DNA from: Paraburkholderia sp. DHOC27
GTDB taxonomy: Bacteria; Pseudomonadota; Gammaproteobacteria; Burkholderiales; Burkholderiaceae
DNA: 64,000 bases
NCBI RefSeq assembly: GCF_003429005.1
Contig: NZ_QVQV01000004.1
Coordinates: forward strand, 124,518-188,517
Direction of reading: 5' to 3'
The notes beneath the pieces were generated by a model that saw nothing but the letters and a program-made list of their open reading frames with translations, ran no database searches and was not told the origin of the DNA. This document shows, piece by piece, positions 19,061 to 29,181 of the stretch. The position numbers and the translations under genes are program-made. The stretch's first letter is position 1. Every line of letters begins with the position of its first letter.

Positions 19061-19193
19061 GCTCCCGGCTCCCGGCTCTCGGCTCTCGGCTCCCGGCTCT
19101 CGGCTCCCGGCTCCCGGCTCCCGGCTCCCGGCTCCCGGCTCCCGGCTCCCGGCTCCCGGCTCCCGGCTCCCGGCTCTCGGCTCTCGGCTCTCA
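19061..19193. repeat. Minisatellite, 19 copies of a 7-bp unit
   Basis: Nineteen tandem units of GCTCCCG, or its variant GCTCTCG, run without a gap in the 343-base space (18917-19259) between aroC and the transporter-acyltransferase gene. The C form fills units 1, 2, 5 and 7-16. The T form is in 3, 4, 6, 17 and 18, and the last unit has an A. Because 7 is not a multiple of 3 the array is open in several frames and produces Ser-Arg-Leu-Pro-type repeats, which I do not regard as coding. Copy number is likely to vary between strains. Confidence 0.97.
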
Positions 19194-19259
19194 GGGTAGC
19201 GCCGCAGCGGCCTTGCACCCCGGCGTGGGTCGCCGCCGCGTCACAACCTCCTGCAAAAT

Positions 19260-21197
19260 CTACTTCCGCGCCCCCCGCAGCTCCGTCACGATGTCCTGTA
19301 GACGCTCAGGCGTGACCTCTGACGGCTCCAGCGGCTCGCCCACCGCCAGCGTCAGGCGGCTCATCACGCCCTTGCGCAACGGCCTCGGCCAGCGCGCATC
19401 GATGGCGCGCGAAAACACGCTGCCCCATAAGCCACGCAATGCCATCGGAATCACCGGTGCCGGGTTGCGGCGCAGGATCTCGCTCACGCCATGCCGGAAC
19501 GGGTTCAGCTCGCCGGTTTTGGTCAGCTTGCCTTCCGGGAAAATGCACACCAGTTCGCCCTCGGCAAGCGCCTCGGCACAGCTTTCATAAGCGCGCGCCA
19601 GCATCTGCGGGTCTTCGTGGGACGGTGCGATCGGAATAGCCTTCGCATGTCGAAACACCCAGCCCGCAAACGGTGCCCGGAAGATGCGGTGATCCATCAC
19701 GAAACGGATTGGCCGCGGGCTCTCCGCCATGATCACGAGGGCGTCCACGAAGCTCACGTGATTACACACCAGCACCGCAGCGCCCTCTTCGGGTATGCGC
19801 TCGGCGTGCACGAGCCTGATCCGGTAAAACGTATGCACCAGCAGCCACGCAATGAAACGCAGCAGAAACTCAGGCACCAGCGAATAGATGTACGCGGCTA
19901 CGACGATGTTGAGCAACGCGGTGACGAGAAAGATGCCCGGGATGCCGACGCCTGCTGAGGTCAACGCCATCGCCATCAGCGCGGACACGATCATGAACAA
20001 CGAGTTGAGAATGTTGTTCGCGGCAATGATGCGCGCCCGGTGACTCGGCTGGCTGCGGCTCTGGATGAGTGCATAGAGCGGCACGCTGTAAAAGCCGCCG
20101 AACATGGCCAGCAGGAACAGATCCGCCAGCACGCGCCAGTTGGCCGGCACGACGATGAATTCCGCCACGCTCAGCAGATGCGCCGGGAGCGGCCGCGCGT
20201 GGCTGGCAAAGAACAGGTCGATGGCGAACACGCTCATGCCGATCGAGCCCAATGGCACGAGGCCCACCTCGACACGGCGCTTCGACAGACGCTCGCACAG
20301 CAGCGACCCCAGCCCGATGCCAATGGAAAACGTTGCGAGCAGAACGGTCACGACGTCCGGATTGGCGGACAGCACATCCTTCGCAAAGCGGAAGAACGAC
20401 GACAGAAACGTCGCGCCCACGAACCACAGCCACGAGATGCCGAGCAGGCTCAGGAACACCGTGCGATTTTCACGGGCAATCCGCAGATTGCGCCAGGTTT
20501 CGCTGAGCGGATTCCAGTTGATCTGCAGATTGGGTTGCGCCGCCGGCGTGACCGGCACGAAGCTCGACACCACCCGTCCTGCAAACGCAACGACGATACA
20601 CGTGCAGCCCAACACGACAGCGCCATGCGCGACAAAACCCGCTGCTTCGCCCCCGACGATCGTGCCCACCAGAATGGCAACGAAGGTGCCCATTTCGACC
20701 ATGCCGTTGCCGCCCACCAGCTCCGATTTGCCCAGATGCTGCGGCAGGTACGAGTACTTGACCGGGCCAAAAATGGTGGAATGCACGCCCATCAGGAACG
20801 TGCACAGATAAAGCAGCGGCGCGCTATGCAGCCAGAAGCCCGTGGCCCCGATCAGCATGACGGCGATTTCGAAGGTTTTGACGAAGCGCGTGAGCATCGC
20901 CTTGTCGTATTTGTCCGCGATCTGACCGGAGGTTGCGGAGAACAGCACGAACGGCAGGATAAAAATGGCGGAAATCAGAAACGCTGCCGTGGCTGCATCC
21001 ACGCCCGAAAAACGTGCCGTTTGATACGTGACCAGCGAGGTAAAGCCGATCTTGAAGACATTGTCGTTCATGGCGCCCAGGAACTGGGTCCAGAAAAATG
21101 GCGCGAAACGACGCTCGCTCAAGAGGCGAAACTGGGATTCGTGCGCGTCGCCGCTACGGGCGGCTCGGCGGGCGGCGGGTAACGGGCGATCGCTCAT
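19260..21197 (-). CDS. LplT-type MFS transporter fused to PlsC-type acyltransferase
   Basis: A 645-residue inner-membrane protein. Residues about 25-430 are a 12-helix major facilitator domain similar to the lysophospholipid flippase LplT ([19 protein letters not shown] opening). Residues about 450-640 are a 1-acyl-glycerol-phosphate acyltransferase domain with NHVSFVD (479-485) and [10 protein letters not shown] (from 553). The natural reading is uptake of lysophospholipid and its reacylation. In Aas-type systems a third, AMP-forming acyl-ACP synthetase domain is attached; it is absent here, so the acyl donor must come from elsewhere. The gene is flanked by the CBS-gene terminator and the aroC minisatellite. 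Confidence 0.88.
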   Translation of the reverse strand: MSDRPLPAARRAARSGDAHESQFRLLSERRFAPFFWTQFLGAMNDNVFKIGFTSLVTYQTARFSGVDAATAAFLISAIFILPFVLFSATSGQIADKYDKAMLTRFVKTFEIAVMLIGATGFWLHSAPLLYLCTFLMGVHSTIFGPVKYSYLPQHLGKSELVGGNGMVEMGTFVAILVGTIVGGEAAGFVAHGAVVLGCTCIVVAFAGRVVSSFVPVTPAAQPNLQINWNPLSETWRNLRIARENRTVFLSLLGISWLWFVGATFLSSFFRFAKDVLSANPDVVTVLLATFSIGIGLGSLLCERLSKRRVEVGLVPLGSIGMSVFAIDLFFASHARPLPAHLLSVAEFIVVPANWRVLADLFLLAMFGGFYSVPLYALIQSRSQPSHRARIIAANNILNSLFMIVSALMAMALTSAGVGIPGIFLVTALLNIVVAAYIYSLVPEFLLRFIAWLLVHTFYRIRLVHAERIPEEGAAVLVCNHVSFVDALVIMAESPRPIRFVMDHRIFRAPFAGWVFRHAKAIPIAPSHEDPQMLARAYESCAEALAEGELVCIFPEGKLTKTGELNPFRHGVSEILRRNPAPVIPMALRGLWGSVFSRAIDARWPRPLRKGVMSRLTLAVGEPLEPSEVTPERLQDIVTELRGARK

Positions 21198-21344
21198 GAA
21201 ATTCGAAGAAAGTTGAACGGGACCGCATGAACGCGGAGGCTATGTAAGGTGCCATTGCGCGAGGTGCGGGGCATGCTGCGACGTCCCGCCGCACATCCCC
21301 ACAGCATTGATGGCGCATTCGCCTCAATGCCGCCTGGCGCGCGG

Positions 21345-21376
21345 ACGCAAAAAAGGCGCACGCTTTCGCGCGCGCC
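21345..21376 (-). terminator. Rho-independent terminator after the CBS-domain gene
   Basis: A 9-bp GC stem with one mismatch (21376-21368 with 21363-21355) and a GAAA loop is followed by six U on the minus strand. It separates the CBS gene from the transporter-acyltransferase gene. The rest of the 300-base gap 21198-21497 shows nothing I recognise. Confidence 0.82.
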
Positions 21377-21497
21377 CTGGATCAATAACGCTTGCCCGTG
21401 TCAGCTTGATGGCCAGTACAACGTGGGGATTGCGCTTTTGCGGATCGTGCCTGTCTAGCGTGTCTCGACGCCCGCACGCACCCGCTTCAAGCCTTCG

Positions 21498-21956
21498 TTA
21501 CTGCGCCTGCTGCGGCTCCTGCTCTTCCGGCCAGTCGCGGATATAAGCCTTCAGCATGCGATTTTCGAAACCCTGTTCTTCCACCACGGCCTTGGCCACG
21601 TCGTAGAACGAAATCACGCCCATGAGCGTGCGGCTTTCCATGACCGGCAGGTAGCGCACGTGATGCTCGAGCATCATGCGGCGCACTTCGTTGACGTCGG
21701 TTTCGGGCGTGCAGGTGAGCGGATGGTCGTCCATGACCTTGCGGATGGTGGACGTTCCCACGCTGCCCTGGTGCCGCGAGAGTGTCAGGATGATTTCACG
21801 GAAGGTCAGCATGCCGACCAGATCGCCGTACTCCATCACCACCAGTGAGCCGATGTCGTGCTCTGCCATTGCGTTGACAGCGTCGACCAGCGGCGTATCC
21901 GGCGTGACAGTAAAAAGGGTGTTGCCCTTGACCTTGAGAATGTCGCTGACTCGCAT
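21498..21956 (-). CDS. CBS-domain protein
   Basis: A 152-residue protein made of two CBS motifs (about 8-62 and 75-130), a Bateman module that binds adenine nucleotides such as AMP, ATP or SAM. DIGSLVVMEYGDLVGMLTFREII and VRYLPVMESRTLMGVISFYDVAK mark the two halves. No catalytic, DNA-binding or membrane domain is attached, so it probably regulates a partner in trans. The start MRVSDILKVKG has AGGAGAC upstream. It is monocistronic, with a terminator downstream and an unusual 54-base duplication in its 5' region. Confidence 0.88.
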   Translation of the reverse strand: MRVSDILKVKGNTLFTVTPDTPLVDAVNAMAEHDIGSLVVMEYGDLVGMLTFREIILTLSRHQGSVGTSTIRKVMDDHPLTCTPETDVNEVRRMMLEHHVRYLPVMESRTLMGVISFYDVAKAVVEEQGFENRMLKAYIRDWPEEQEPQQAQ

Positions 21957-21976
21957 GATTGTCTCCTGTGTCGACG

Positions 21977-22080
21977 GAGGTCAGCGCCCTGGCGCCTGCC
22001 CCAGTTTCATGCAAATAGTTGCCATTGACTGAAGTTAGCGTTTTAGCGCCTTCCCCGGTGCCATGCACGATGGTTGCAAA
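21977..22080 (-). repeat. Two imperfect 50-base direct repeats, period 54, in the CBS-gene leader
   Basis: Bases 21977-22026 and 22031-22080 align with about 70 percent identity at an exact 54-base offset (shared GCGCCT-CCCC-GT and CATGCA blocks). On the minus strand the period is 18 codons, and both copies can be read as H-x-T-G-x-G-A-x-x-L-T-S-V. They lie 21 to 124 bases upstream of the CBS-protein start. The frame could start at ATG 22095-22093 but overlaps the CBS gene in a different frame, so I record a repeat rather than a gene. The rest of the 337-base gap 21957-22293 holds only a GGAGCC/GGCTCC hairpin just upstream of the next gene. Confidence 0.6.
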
Positions 22081-22293
22081 ATCCGGAAAAGCCATTAATA
22101 CGTGACTGACTTTCGATCCTATCGGAAAGGCCCGTAAAAGGAAAGCGAGCCGGGAACCGCCCGCTCACCGGGGCGCAGCGGACTTCGCGGCGTGCCAGGT
22201 CGGGAAAATCGCACTTGAAGGCAATAGCCCCGGTGATAGGATGGCCCCCACTTTCACCCTTCGCGGAGCCGTCCGTGGCTCCGCCGCCTCAGG

Positions 22294-23682
22294 ATGTCCG
22301 CCAACCGTTTCGACACGCTTGCGCTGCACGCCGGCGCCGCCCCCGACCCCACCACGGGCGCCCGCGCGACGCCGATCTATCAGACCACCTCGTTTTCCTT
22401 CCGCGACACCGATCACGCCGCCGCGCTGTTCAACATGGAACGCGCCGGCCACGTCTACTCGCGGATCTCGAACCCGACCGTGGCCGTTTTCGAGGAGCGC
22501 GTTGCCGCGCTGGAAAACGGCGCGGGCGCGATCGGCACGGCCAGCGGCCAGGCCGCCCTGCATCTGGCGATCGCCACACTGATGGGCGCGGGCGCGCACA
22601 TCGTCGCCTCCAGCGCGCTGTACGGCGGCTCGCACAACCTGCTGCATTACACGCTGCGCCGCTTCGGCATTGAAACGACCTTCGTCAAACCGGGCGATCT
22701 GGACGCCTGGCGGGCCGCGCTGCGCCCCAACACCCGCCTGCTGTTCGGCGAAACGCTCGGCAATCCGGGGCTCGACGTGCTCGATATCGGCGCGGTCGCG
22801 CAGATCGCTCACGACCACGGCGTACCGCTGCTGGTCGATTCCACCTTCACCACGCCGTACCTGCTCAAACCCTTCGAGCACGGTGCGGACTTCGTGTATC
22901 ACTCGGCCACCAAATTTCTCGGCGGCCACGGCACGACCATCGGCGGAGTGCTGGTGGACGGCGGCCGCTTCGATTTCGAGGCCTCCGGGCGTTTTCCCGA
23001 GTTCACCGAGCCATACGAGGGCTTTCACGGTATGGTGTTCGCCGAGGAAAGCACCGTCGCTCCCTTCCTGCTGCGCGCCCGCCGCGAAGGCTTGCGCGAC
23101 TTCGGCGCGTGCCTGCATCCCCAGGCCGCGTGGCAATTGCTGCAAGGCATTGAAACGCTGCCGCTGCGCATGGATCGCCATGTGGCCAACACTCGCAAGG
23201 TGGTCGAGTTCCTTGCCGCTCACGCCGCCGTTGAATCCGTGGCGTATCCCGAACTGGACACGCATCCCGATCATGCGCTCGCCAAACGTCTGCTGCCGCG
23301 CGGCGCCGGCGCAGTGTTCAGCTTCAACCTGCGCGGCGACCGCGCCGCCGGCCGCCGCTTCATCGAAGCGCTCACGCTGTTCTCGCACCTCGCTAACGTG
23401 GGCGACGCCCGCTCCCTCGTGATTCACCCCGCCTCCACCACCCACTTCCGCATGGACGCCGCGGCGCTCGCCGCAGCGGGCATTGCGGAAGGCACGATTC
23501 GCCTTTCGATTGGCCTCGAAGACCCTGACGACCTGCTCGACGACCTCAAGCGCGCGCTGAAGGCTGCACAGAAACCCGCGAAAGCCGCACCTTCTGCCAA
23601 CACGACGCCGTCCCCGTCCCACGGTCCTGCCGATGCAGCCACCGCCCCCGCCACCGGTGGCGCGCAGAAGGAGTCGACATGA
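22294..23682 (+). CDS. O-acetylhomoserine sulfhydrylase-family PLP enzyme
   Basis: A 462-residue Cys/Met-metabolism PLP enzyme, fold type I. HVYSRISNPTVAVFEERVAALE and the PLP Lys207 in YHSATKFLGGHG are diagnostic, and the STTHF region near the C terminus binds substrate carboxylate. The long insert with FPEFTEPYEGFHGMVF is characteristic of O-acetylhomoserine aminocarboxypropyltransferase (MetY), which makes homocysteine or methionine from O-acetylhomoserine. The last 35 or so residues are a Pro/Ala/Thr-rich tail absent from most relatives. The stop overlaps the start of the next gene by four bases. Confidence 0.88.
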   Translation: MSANRFDTLALHAGAAPDPTTGARATPIYQTTSFSFRDTDHAAALFNMERAGHVYSRISNPTVAVFEERVAALENGAGAIGTASGQAALHLAIATLMGAGAHIVASSALYGGSHNLLHYTLRRFGIETTFVKPGDLDAWRAALRPNTRLLFGETLGNPGLDVLDIGAVAQIAHDHGVPLLVDSTFTTPYLLKPFEHGADFVYHSATKFLGGHGTTIGGVLVDGGRFDFEASGRFPEFTEPYEGFHGMVFAEESTVAPFLLRARREGLRDFGACLHPQAAWQLLQGIETLPLRMDRHVANTRKVVEFLAAHAAVESVAYPELDTHPDHALAKRLLPRGAGAVFSFNLRGDRAAGRRFIEALTLFSHLANVGDARSLVIHPASTTHFRMDAAALAAAGIAEGTIRLSIGLEDPDDLLDDLKRALKAAQKPAKAAPSANTTPSPSHGPADAATAPATGGAQKEST

Positions 23683-24524
23683 TCTTCGAGGTGCAGCACC
23701 AGCCGGTGTACGCCTATACCGGCGGCAAGCCGTTCGACCCCAGCCTGCCCACCGCCGTGTTCATCCACGGTGCCGAGCATGACCACAGCGTGTGGGGCCT
23801 GCAGACGCGCTACTTCGCACACCACGGTTTTGGCGTGCTGGCGGTCGATCTGCCGGGCCACCATCGCAGCGGCGGCCCCGCGCTGACCAGCATCGGCGCT
23901 ATGGCGCAGTGGCTTGCTGCCGTGCTCGACGCGGCCGGCGTGACGCGTGCCTGCGTGATCGGCCACAGCATGGGCTCGCTCGTCGCGCTCGAATTCGCCG
24001 CACGCTACCCCGAGCGCGCCACCCACCTCGCGTTGCTTGCCACTGCCGCGCCGATGACGGTCTCCGACACCTTGCTCGACGCCGCGCTCAACCGTGAGCC
24101 CGAAGCCATTGCGATGGTCAACCAGTGGTCGCATTCGACGCTCGCCGCCAAGCCCTCGAGCCCCGGTCCGGGCTTCTGGCTGCATGGCATGAACCAGCGC
24201 CTGATGGAACGGGTTTCGGCCACCGGCGAACCCCATCTCTTTCACACCGATTTCGCCGCCTGCAACGCCTACGCGGACAGCCTGCCGAGCGCAGCACAGG
24301 TGCGCTGCCCGGTCTTGCTGCTGGTTGGCAAGCGCGACATGATGACTCCGCCGCGCGCAGCGCAGGCGCTTGCCCAGGCCTTCGATCACGCTGGTGTGGC
24401 GCATCAGACCGTCACGCTCGATGCAGGCCACGCGCTGATGACCGAGCAACCCGACGCGACGCTCGACACGCTATTTGCCTTCGCGAAGCACAGCACCAAA
24501 GCCGCCCCGTCACCACAACGATAG
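23679..24524 (+). CDS. Alpha/beta hydrolase overlapping the MetY-type gene
   Basis: A 281-residue alpha/beta-fold hydrolase with oxyanion-hole IHG (29-31), nucleophile elbow GHSMGS (Ser97), an acid in LLLVGKRDMMTPP, and the catalytic His in DAGHALM near 252. There is no signal peptide. The ATGA overlap with the upstream sulfhydrylase-family gene implies translational coupling and a shared task. An acyl-ester hydrolase or acyltransferase side reaction in sulfur amino acid metabolism is possible, but I cannot name the substrate. Confidence 0.82.
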   Translation: MIFEVQHQPVYAYTGGKPFDPSLPTAVFIHGAEHDHSVWGLQTRYFAHHGFGVLAVDLPGHHRSGGPALTSIGAMAQWLAAVLDAAGVTRACVIGHSMGSLVALEFAARYPERATHLALLATAAPMTVSDTLLDAALNREPEAIAMVNQWSHSTLAAKPSSPGPGFWLHGMNQRLMERVSATGEPHLFHTDFAACNAYADSLPSAAQVRCPVLLLVGKRDMMTPPRAAQALAQAFDHAGVAHQTVTLDAGHALMTEQPDATLDTLFAFAKHSTKAAPSPQR

Positions 24525-24737
24525 TGGACAGACACGCTTCGCACCATCGGCCGAATGGCCGAGTTGCGCCCACCTGCCGATAGCAGCACAATGGCTCAAG
24601 CCTGTCGGGAACGAGCTTTGCACCACCGCTATGCGCGCCGCGTACGTTTGGCATTGCCAGGCAGCGCGGTTCGATTCACAGCGTGATAGAGGGGCAGGTC
24701 AGGAAGATGTCACACAAGCAGCGTAACGGAGGCCATG

Positions 24738-25058
24738 ATGGCTCAAACCGCTCATACCGATCACTTCGCGAGTTTCGCGGAGTTTTATCCGTACTACCTG
24801 GAAGAGCATCGCAACAACACGTCGCGACGGCTGCATTTCGTGGGCTCGCTGGGCGTGATCGGCTTCCTCGCCATGACGCTCGCCACCGGCAACTGGCTGT
24901 GGCTGCCGGCCGCCGTCATCTGCGGCTATGGCTTCGCGTGGGTCGGCCACTTCTTCTTCGAGAAGAACCGCCCGGCCACCTTTCGTCACCCTGTCTATAG
25001 CCTGATGGGCGACTGGGTCATGTTCAAGGACATCTGTACGGGGAAAATTTCGCTTTAA
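24738..25058 (+). CDS. DUF962 (Mpo1-like) membrane protein
   Basis: A small inner-membrane protein of 106 residues. The conserved EFYPYYLEEHRNNTSRRLHFVG N-terminal segment, two hydrophobic stretches (about 32-70) and the HFFFEKNRPATFRHPVYSLMGDWVMF core define DUF962. The yeast member Mpo1 is a dioxygenase of long-chain 2-hydroxy fatty acids, and the conserved His residues here would fit an iron site. Two ATG codons are adjacent; the second (24738) is better spaced from CGGAGG. It stands alone between a hydrolase gene and the convergent yihY. Confidence 0.82.
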   Translation: MAQTAHTDHFASFAEFYPYYLEEHRNNTSRRLHFVGSLGVIGFLAMTLATGNWLWLPAAVICGYGFAWVGHFFFEKNRPATFRHPVYSLMGDWVMFKDICTGKISL

Positions 25059-25101
25059 CGCGGGCGCGCCTTGTTCATGCCGCTCGTGCCGTTGATGCCG
25101 C

Positions 25102-26415
25102 TCATGCCGTTTGATGTGGCATGGACGCGGTCTGCTGTTCGGCCTGCGCTGCGCGTTCGGCTCTCGCCGCGGCGCGCAGTGCCAGCAACGACGCAAGCGT
25201 GACGCTCAGCTTGTCGTTTTCGAGCGCGGAAAGAAGCGTGGCACCGTCCACCCGCGTCGAATCCAGATTGAGCTGATATTCGAGTTCGCCGCGATCGACC
25301 ACGAACAGGTCGAAAAGACGCGCCACCGTGACCTGATTCGGATTGGCGAGCAGCAGGAAACACGGCCGCGCGCCGTCCTCCTGCAAGCGCGCGATCCACT
25401 CGATTTCCTCGAGCTTGTCGAGCAGCGCGGTGGTCGTATCAATGTCACGGCGGAGCATGCGCGCCAGATCCGGCAGAGAGTAACCGCGCTTGCCGGCCTC
25501 ACGCGCCTCGCAGAGCCGCGCGAGCAATTCGAGCGCGTCGAACAGGTCGCTGCCCGCAAAGCGCGGCCGGTGAAACTGGCCAATACGGATGGCTGGCAGC
25601 GCCGAGGCCACCATCGCGCCCGCCAGTGTGATGAACCAGCTCAAGTACATCCACAGCAGGAACATCGGCACGGTGGCAAAGGCGCCATACACGGCCGTGT
25701 AGGTGGGGACGCGGCGGATGTAATAGCCAAAGCCACGCTTGGCGAGCTCGAAGGCAATCGCCGCGCCCACCCCGCCTACCACCGCGTCGCGCCACTCGAC
25801 GCGGCAGTTCGGCAAATACACGTAGAGCATCGTGAAAGCGAGCGCAGTGAGCGGCAACGCAGCGCCCGTCAAGGCCCAGTCGATCAGCGGCGTGACGTGC
25901 TGGGCCGCGCTGAACGCCATGGAGCGGGTGAACAGATAGGAGGAGATCGACAGGCTGACGCCGATCAGAATGGGCCCCAGCGTGATCACCGCCCAGTACA
26001 CCAGTACGCGCTGGGCAAACGGGCGCGGCTTGCGCACGCGCCAGATCACGTTGAAGGCGGATTCGACGGTCATCATGGTCATCACCGAAGTGAGGAACAG
26101 GACGATCATGCCCATCGTGGTCAGCCCCTTGGCCTTGGACGCGAACTCGTTCAGATAGTTGAAAATCTGGTTGTTAAACTGCGTGGGCATCAGATGCGCG
26201 GCGAGGAAATTCTGCAGCGACATCTGGAACGAACCGAAGATCGGGAACGCCGTGAACAGCGCGAACGCCACCGTGGCCAATGGCACGAGCGAGAGCATGG
26301 TGGTGAAGGTGAGACTGCCCGCCACCTGAGGAATCCGATCTTCGCTGCTGCGCTGCGCGGCGAACTGCGCGAGGCGTTTGAGCGCATCGAGGTCTAAACG
26401 CACCCTGGACAACAA
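25102..26415 (-). CDS. YihY/BrkB-family inner-membrane protein
   Basis: A 437-residue polytopic membrane protein of the YihY family, once misnamed ribonuclease BN. Residues about 1-275 contain six hydrophobic segments with the family features RIPQVAGSLTFTTMLSLVPL, VYLPNCRVEWRDAVVGG and FLLWMYLSWFITLAGA. The C-terminal 150 residues are soluble with a winged-helix-like stretch. I choose a TTG start at 26415 because AAGGAGG lies five bases upstream, and the ATG at 26454 has no ribosome-binding site. The function of the family is not settled. It diverges from wrbA. Confidence 0.82.
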   Translation of the reverse strand: MLSRVRLDLDALKRLAQFAAQRSSEDRIPQVAGSLTFTTMLSLVPLATVAFALFTAFPIFGSFQMSLQNFLAAHLMPTQFNNQIFNYLNEFASKAKGLTTMGMIVLFLTSVMTMMTVESAFNVIWRVRKPRPFAQRVLVYWAVITLGPILIGVSLSISSYLFTRSMAFSAAQHVTPLIDWALTGAALPLTALAFTMLYVYLPNCRVEWRDAVVGGVGAAIAFELAKRGFGYYIRRVPTYTAVYGAFATVPMFLLWMYLSWFITLAGAMVASALPAIRIGQFHRPRFAGSDLFDALELLARLCEAREAGKRGYSLPDLARMLRRDIDTTTALLDKLEEIEWIARLQEDGARPCFLLLANPNQVTVARLFDLFVVDRGELEYQLNLDSTRVDGATLLSALENDKLSVTLASLLALRAAARAERAAQAEQQTASMPHQTA

Positions 26416-26438
26416 ACCTGCCTCCTTCGACTTCGTAA

Positions 26439-27571
<1,133 letters not shown>

Positions 27572-27639
27572 CGCCACGCCTCACCCACGTCCCTTGTCTT
27601 CCGGTATCTGTCTGAGCACCTCTTGATCGACCGACCATC

Positions 27640-29097
27640 ATGACTCAACCCACTTCCCCCGCCGGCAACGGTACTGACGCCCCCTCACAGGCGTTCATCG
27701 CCGCATGCCGCGACGCCATCGGCGCAGCGCATGTGTTGACCGAGCCGCATGACACCGGACCCTATCTGACCGACTGGCGGCGCCGCTACACCGGCGCCGC
27801 GTGCGCCGTGCTGTGTCCGGCGACGCCTGCCGAAGTGGCCGCCGTCGTCAAACTCGCGGTCGAACATCGCATCGCAATCGTGCCGCAAGGGGGCAACACG
27901 GGACTGGCCGGCGGCGCCACGCCGGATTCGAGCGGGGCGCAGGCCATCCTGAGTCTGCGGCGGCTCAACCGCATCCGCGACATCGACCCGCACAACAACA
28001 CGATCACCGTCGAAGCGGGTGTGATCCTCGCCGAAGTGCAGTCGCGCGCCGAAGAAGCCGGCCGTCTGTTCCCGTTGAGTCTCGCCGCTGAAGGCAGTTG
28101 CACGATTGGTGGCAATCTCGCCACCAACGCGGGCGGCACCGGCGTGCTGCGCTATGGCAACACGCGCGAACTGTGTCTCGGCCTCGAAGTCGTGACCGCG
28201 CAAGGCGAGTTGTGGGACGGCCTGCGCGGATTGCGCAAGGACAACACGGGCTACGACCTGCGCGACCTCTACATTGGCGCAGAAGGCACGCTGGGCATCA
28301 TTACCGCCGCCGTGCTGAAGCTCCATCCACAGCCCGCCGCACGTGTCACGGCGCTCGCTGCACTGGCCTCGCCGCAGGCCGCGCTCGATTTCCTCTCGCT
28401 CGCGCAACGCTTCGCGGGGCCGCTCCTGACCGGCTTCGAATTGATGTCGGATTTCTGCCTGCGGCTCGTGGGCCATCACTTCGAACAGATGCGCTATCCG
28501 TTCGCGGAATCACATGCTCAGGTCGTGCTGCTCGAACTGTCTGATAGCGAAAGCGAAGAACACGCACGCGCCCTCTTCGAACGCCTGATGGAAACCGCGC
28601 TCGAAGACGGTCTGGTCGAAGACGCGGTGGTGGCGGAAAACCTCGCGCAGTCGCGGGCATTCTGGAATCTGCGCGAACACATTCCGCTCGCACAGGCCGA
28701 AGAGGGGCTCAACATCAAGCACGATATCGCGGTGCCGATCTCGCGCATCGGCCATTTCATCACGGAAACCGACGCGGCCATCGCAGAGGCGGTGCCCGGT
28801 GCGCGCATGGTCACGTTCGGGCATCTCGGCGACGGCAATCTGCACTACAACGTGCAGGCGCCGGAAGGTGGCGACGCGAAGGCGTTCCTCGCGCAGTATC
28901 AGAGCCCGATCAACAAGATCGTGTATGACAGCGTGCACCGGCATCGCGGCAGCATCAGCGCCGAACATGGGCTTGGCCAGCTGAAAATCGACGAGGCGGC
29001 GCACTACAAATCAGAGGTGGAAGTGCAGTTGATGCGCACGCTCAAGCGCGCCCTCGACCCGCTCAACCTGATGAATCCGGGCAAGGTGATACGCTAG
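27640..29097 (+). CDS. FAD-linked 2-hydroxyacid dehydrogenase (GlcD/D2HGDH-like)
   Basis: A 485-residue flavoprotein of the VAO/PCMH family. The FAD-binding half (about 50-235) has IVPQGGNTGLAGGATPDSSG, GSCTIGGNLATNAGGTGVLRYG and a GAEGTLGIITAAVLKLHP motif. The C-terminal FAD-oxidase half contains the metal/substrate site GHLGDGNLHYNVQAP and the closing EHGLGQLK...NLMNPGKV. Such enzymes oxidise D-2-hydroxyacids such as D-2-hydroxyglutarate, D-lactate or glycolate. Absence of adjacent glcE and glcF genes argues for a single-chain D-2-hydroxyglutarate or D-lactate type. Confidence 0.88.
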   Translation: MTQPTSPAGNGTDAPSQAFIAACRDAIGAAHVLTEPHDTGPYLTDWRRRYTGAACAVLCPATPAEVAAVVKLAVEHRIAIVPQGGNTGLAGGATPDSSGAQAILSLRRLNRIRDIDPHNNTITVEAGVILAEVQSRAEEAGRLFPLSLAAEGSCTIGGNLATNAGGTGVLRYGNTRELCLGLEVVTAQGELWDGLRGLRKDNTGYDLRDLYIGAEGTLGIITAAVLKLHPQPAARVTALAALASPQAALDFLSLAQRFAGPLLTGFELMSDFCLRLVGHHFEQMRYPFAESHAQVVLLELSDSESEEHARALFERLMETALEDGLVEDAVVAENLAQSRAFWNLREHIPLAQAEEGLNIKHDIAVPISRIGHFITETDAAIAEAVPGARMVTFGHLGDGNLHYNVQAPEGGDAKAFLAQYQSPINKIVYDSVHRHRGSISAEHGLGQLKIDEAAHYKSEVEVQLMRTLKRALDPLNLMNPGKVIR

Positions 29098-29181
29098 CAG
29101 CTGGGCACGGCCTAGCGCCGCGCTGATGCATCCGCTGTTGTACCACACACCGTCCGCGCTTTTCTGACAGGAGCATCGTTC

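Noticed and set aside
18985..19590. Plus-strand frames rich in Ser-Arg-Leu-Pro-Ala-Pro-Gly repeats
   Set aside because: They are produced by the 7-bp minisatellite, which stays open in all frames, and they overlap the acyltransferase gene on the other strand.
21796..22095. 99-residue minus-strand frame with a repeated peptide upstream of the CBS gene
   Set aside because: Its second half overlaps the CBS gene in another frame and has no family features. Only the 54-base duplication is retained as an observation.
22100..22293. SAM or SAH riboswitch upstream of the MetY-type gene
   Set aside because: I could not find the conserved core of any SAM or SAH class; only a simple GGAGCC/GGCTCC hairpin is visible.
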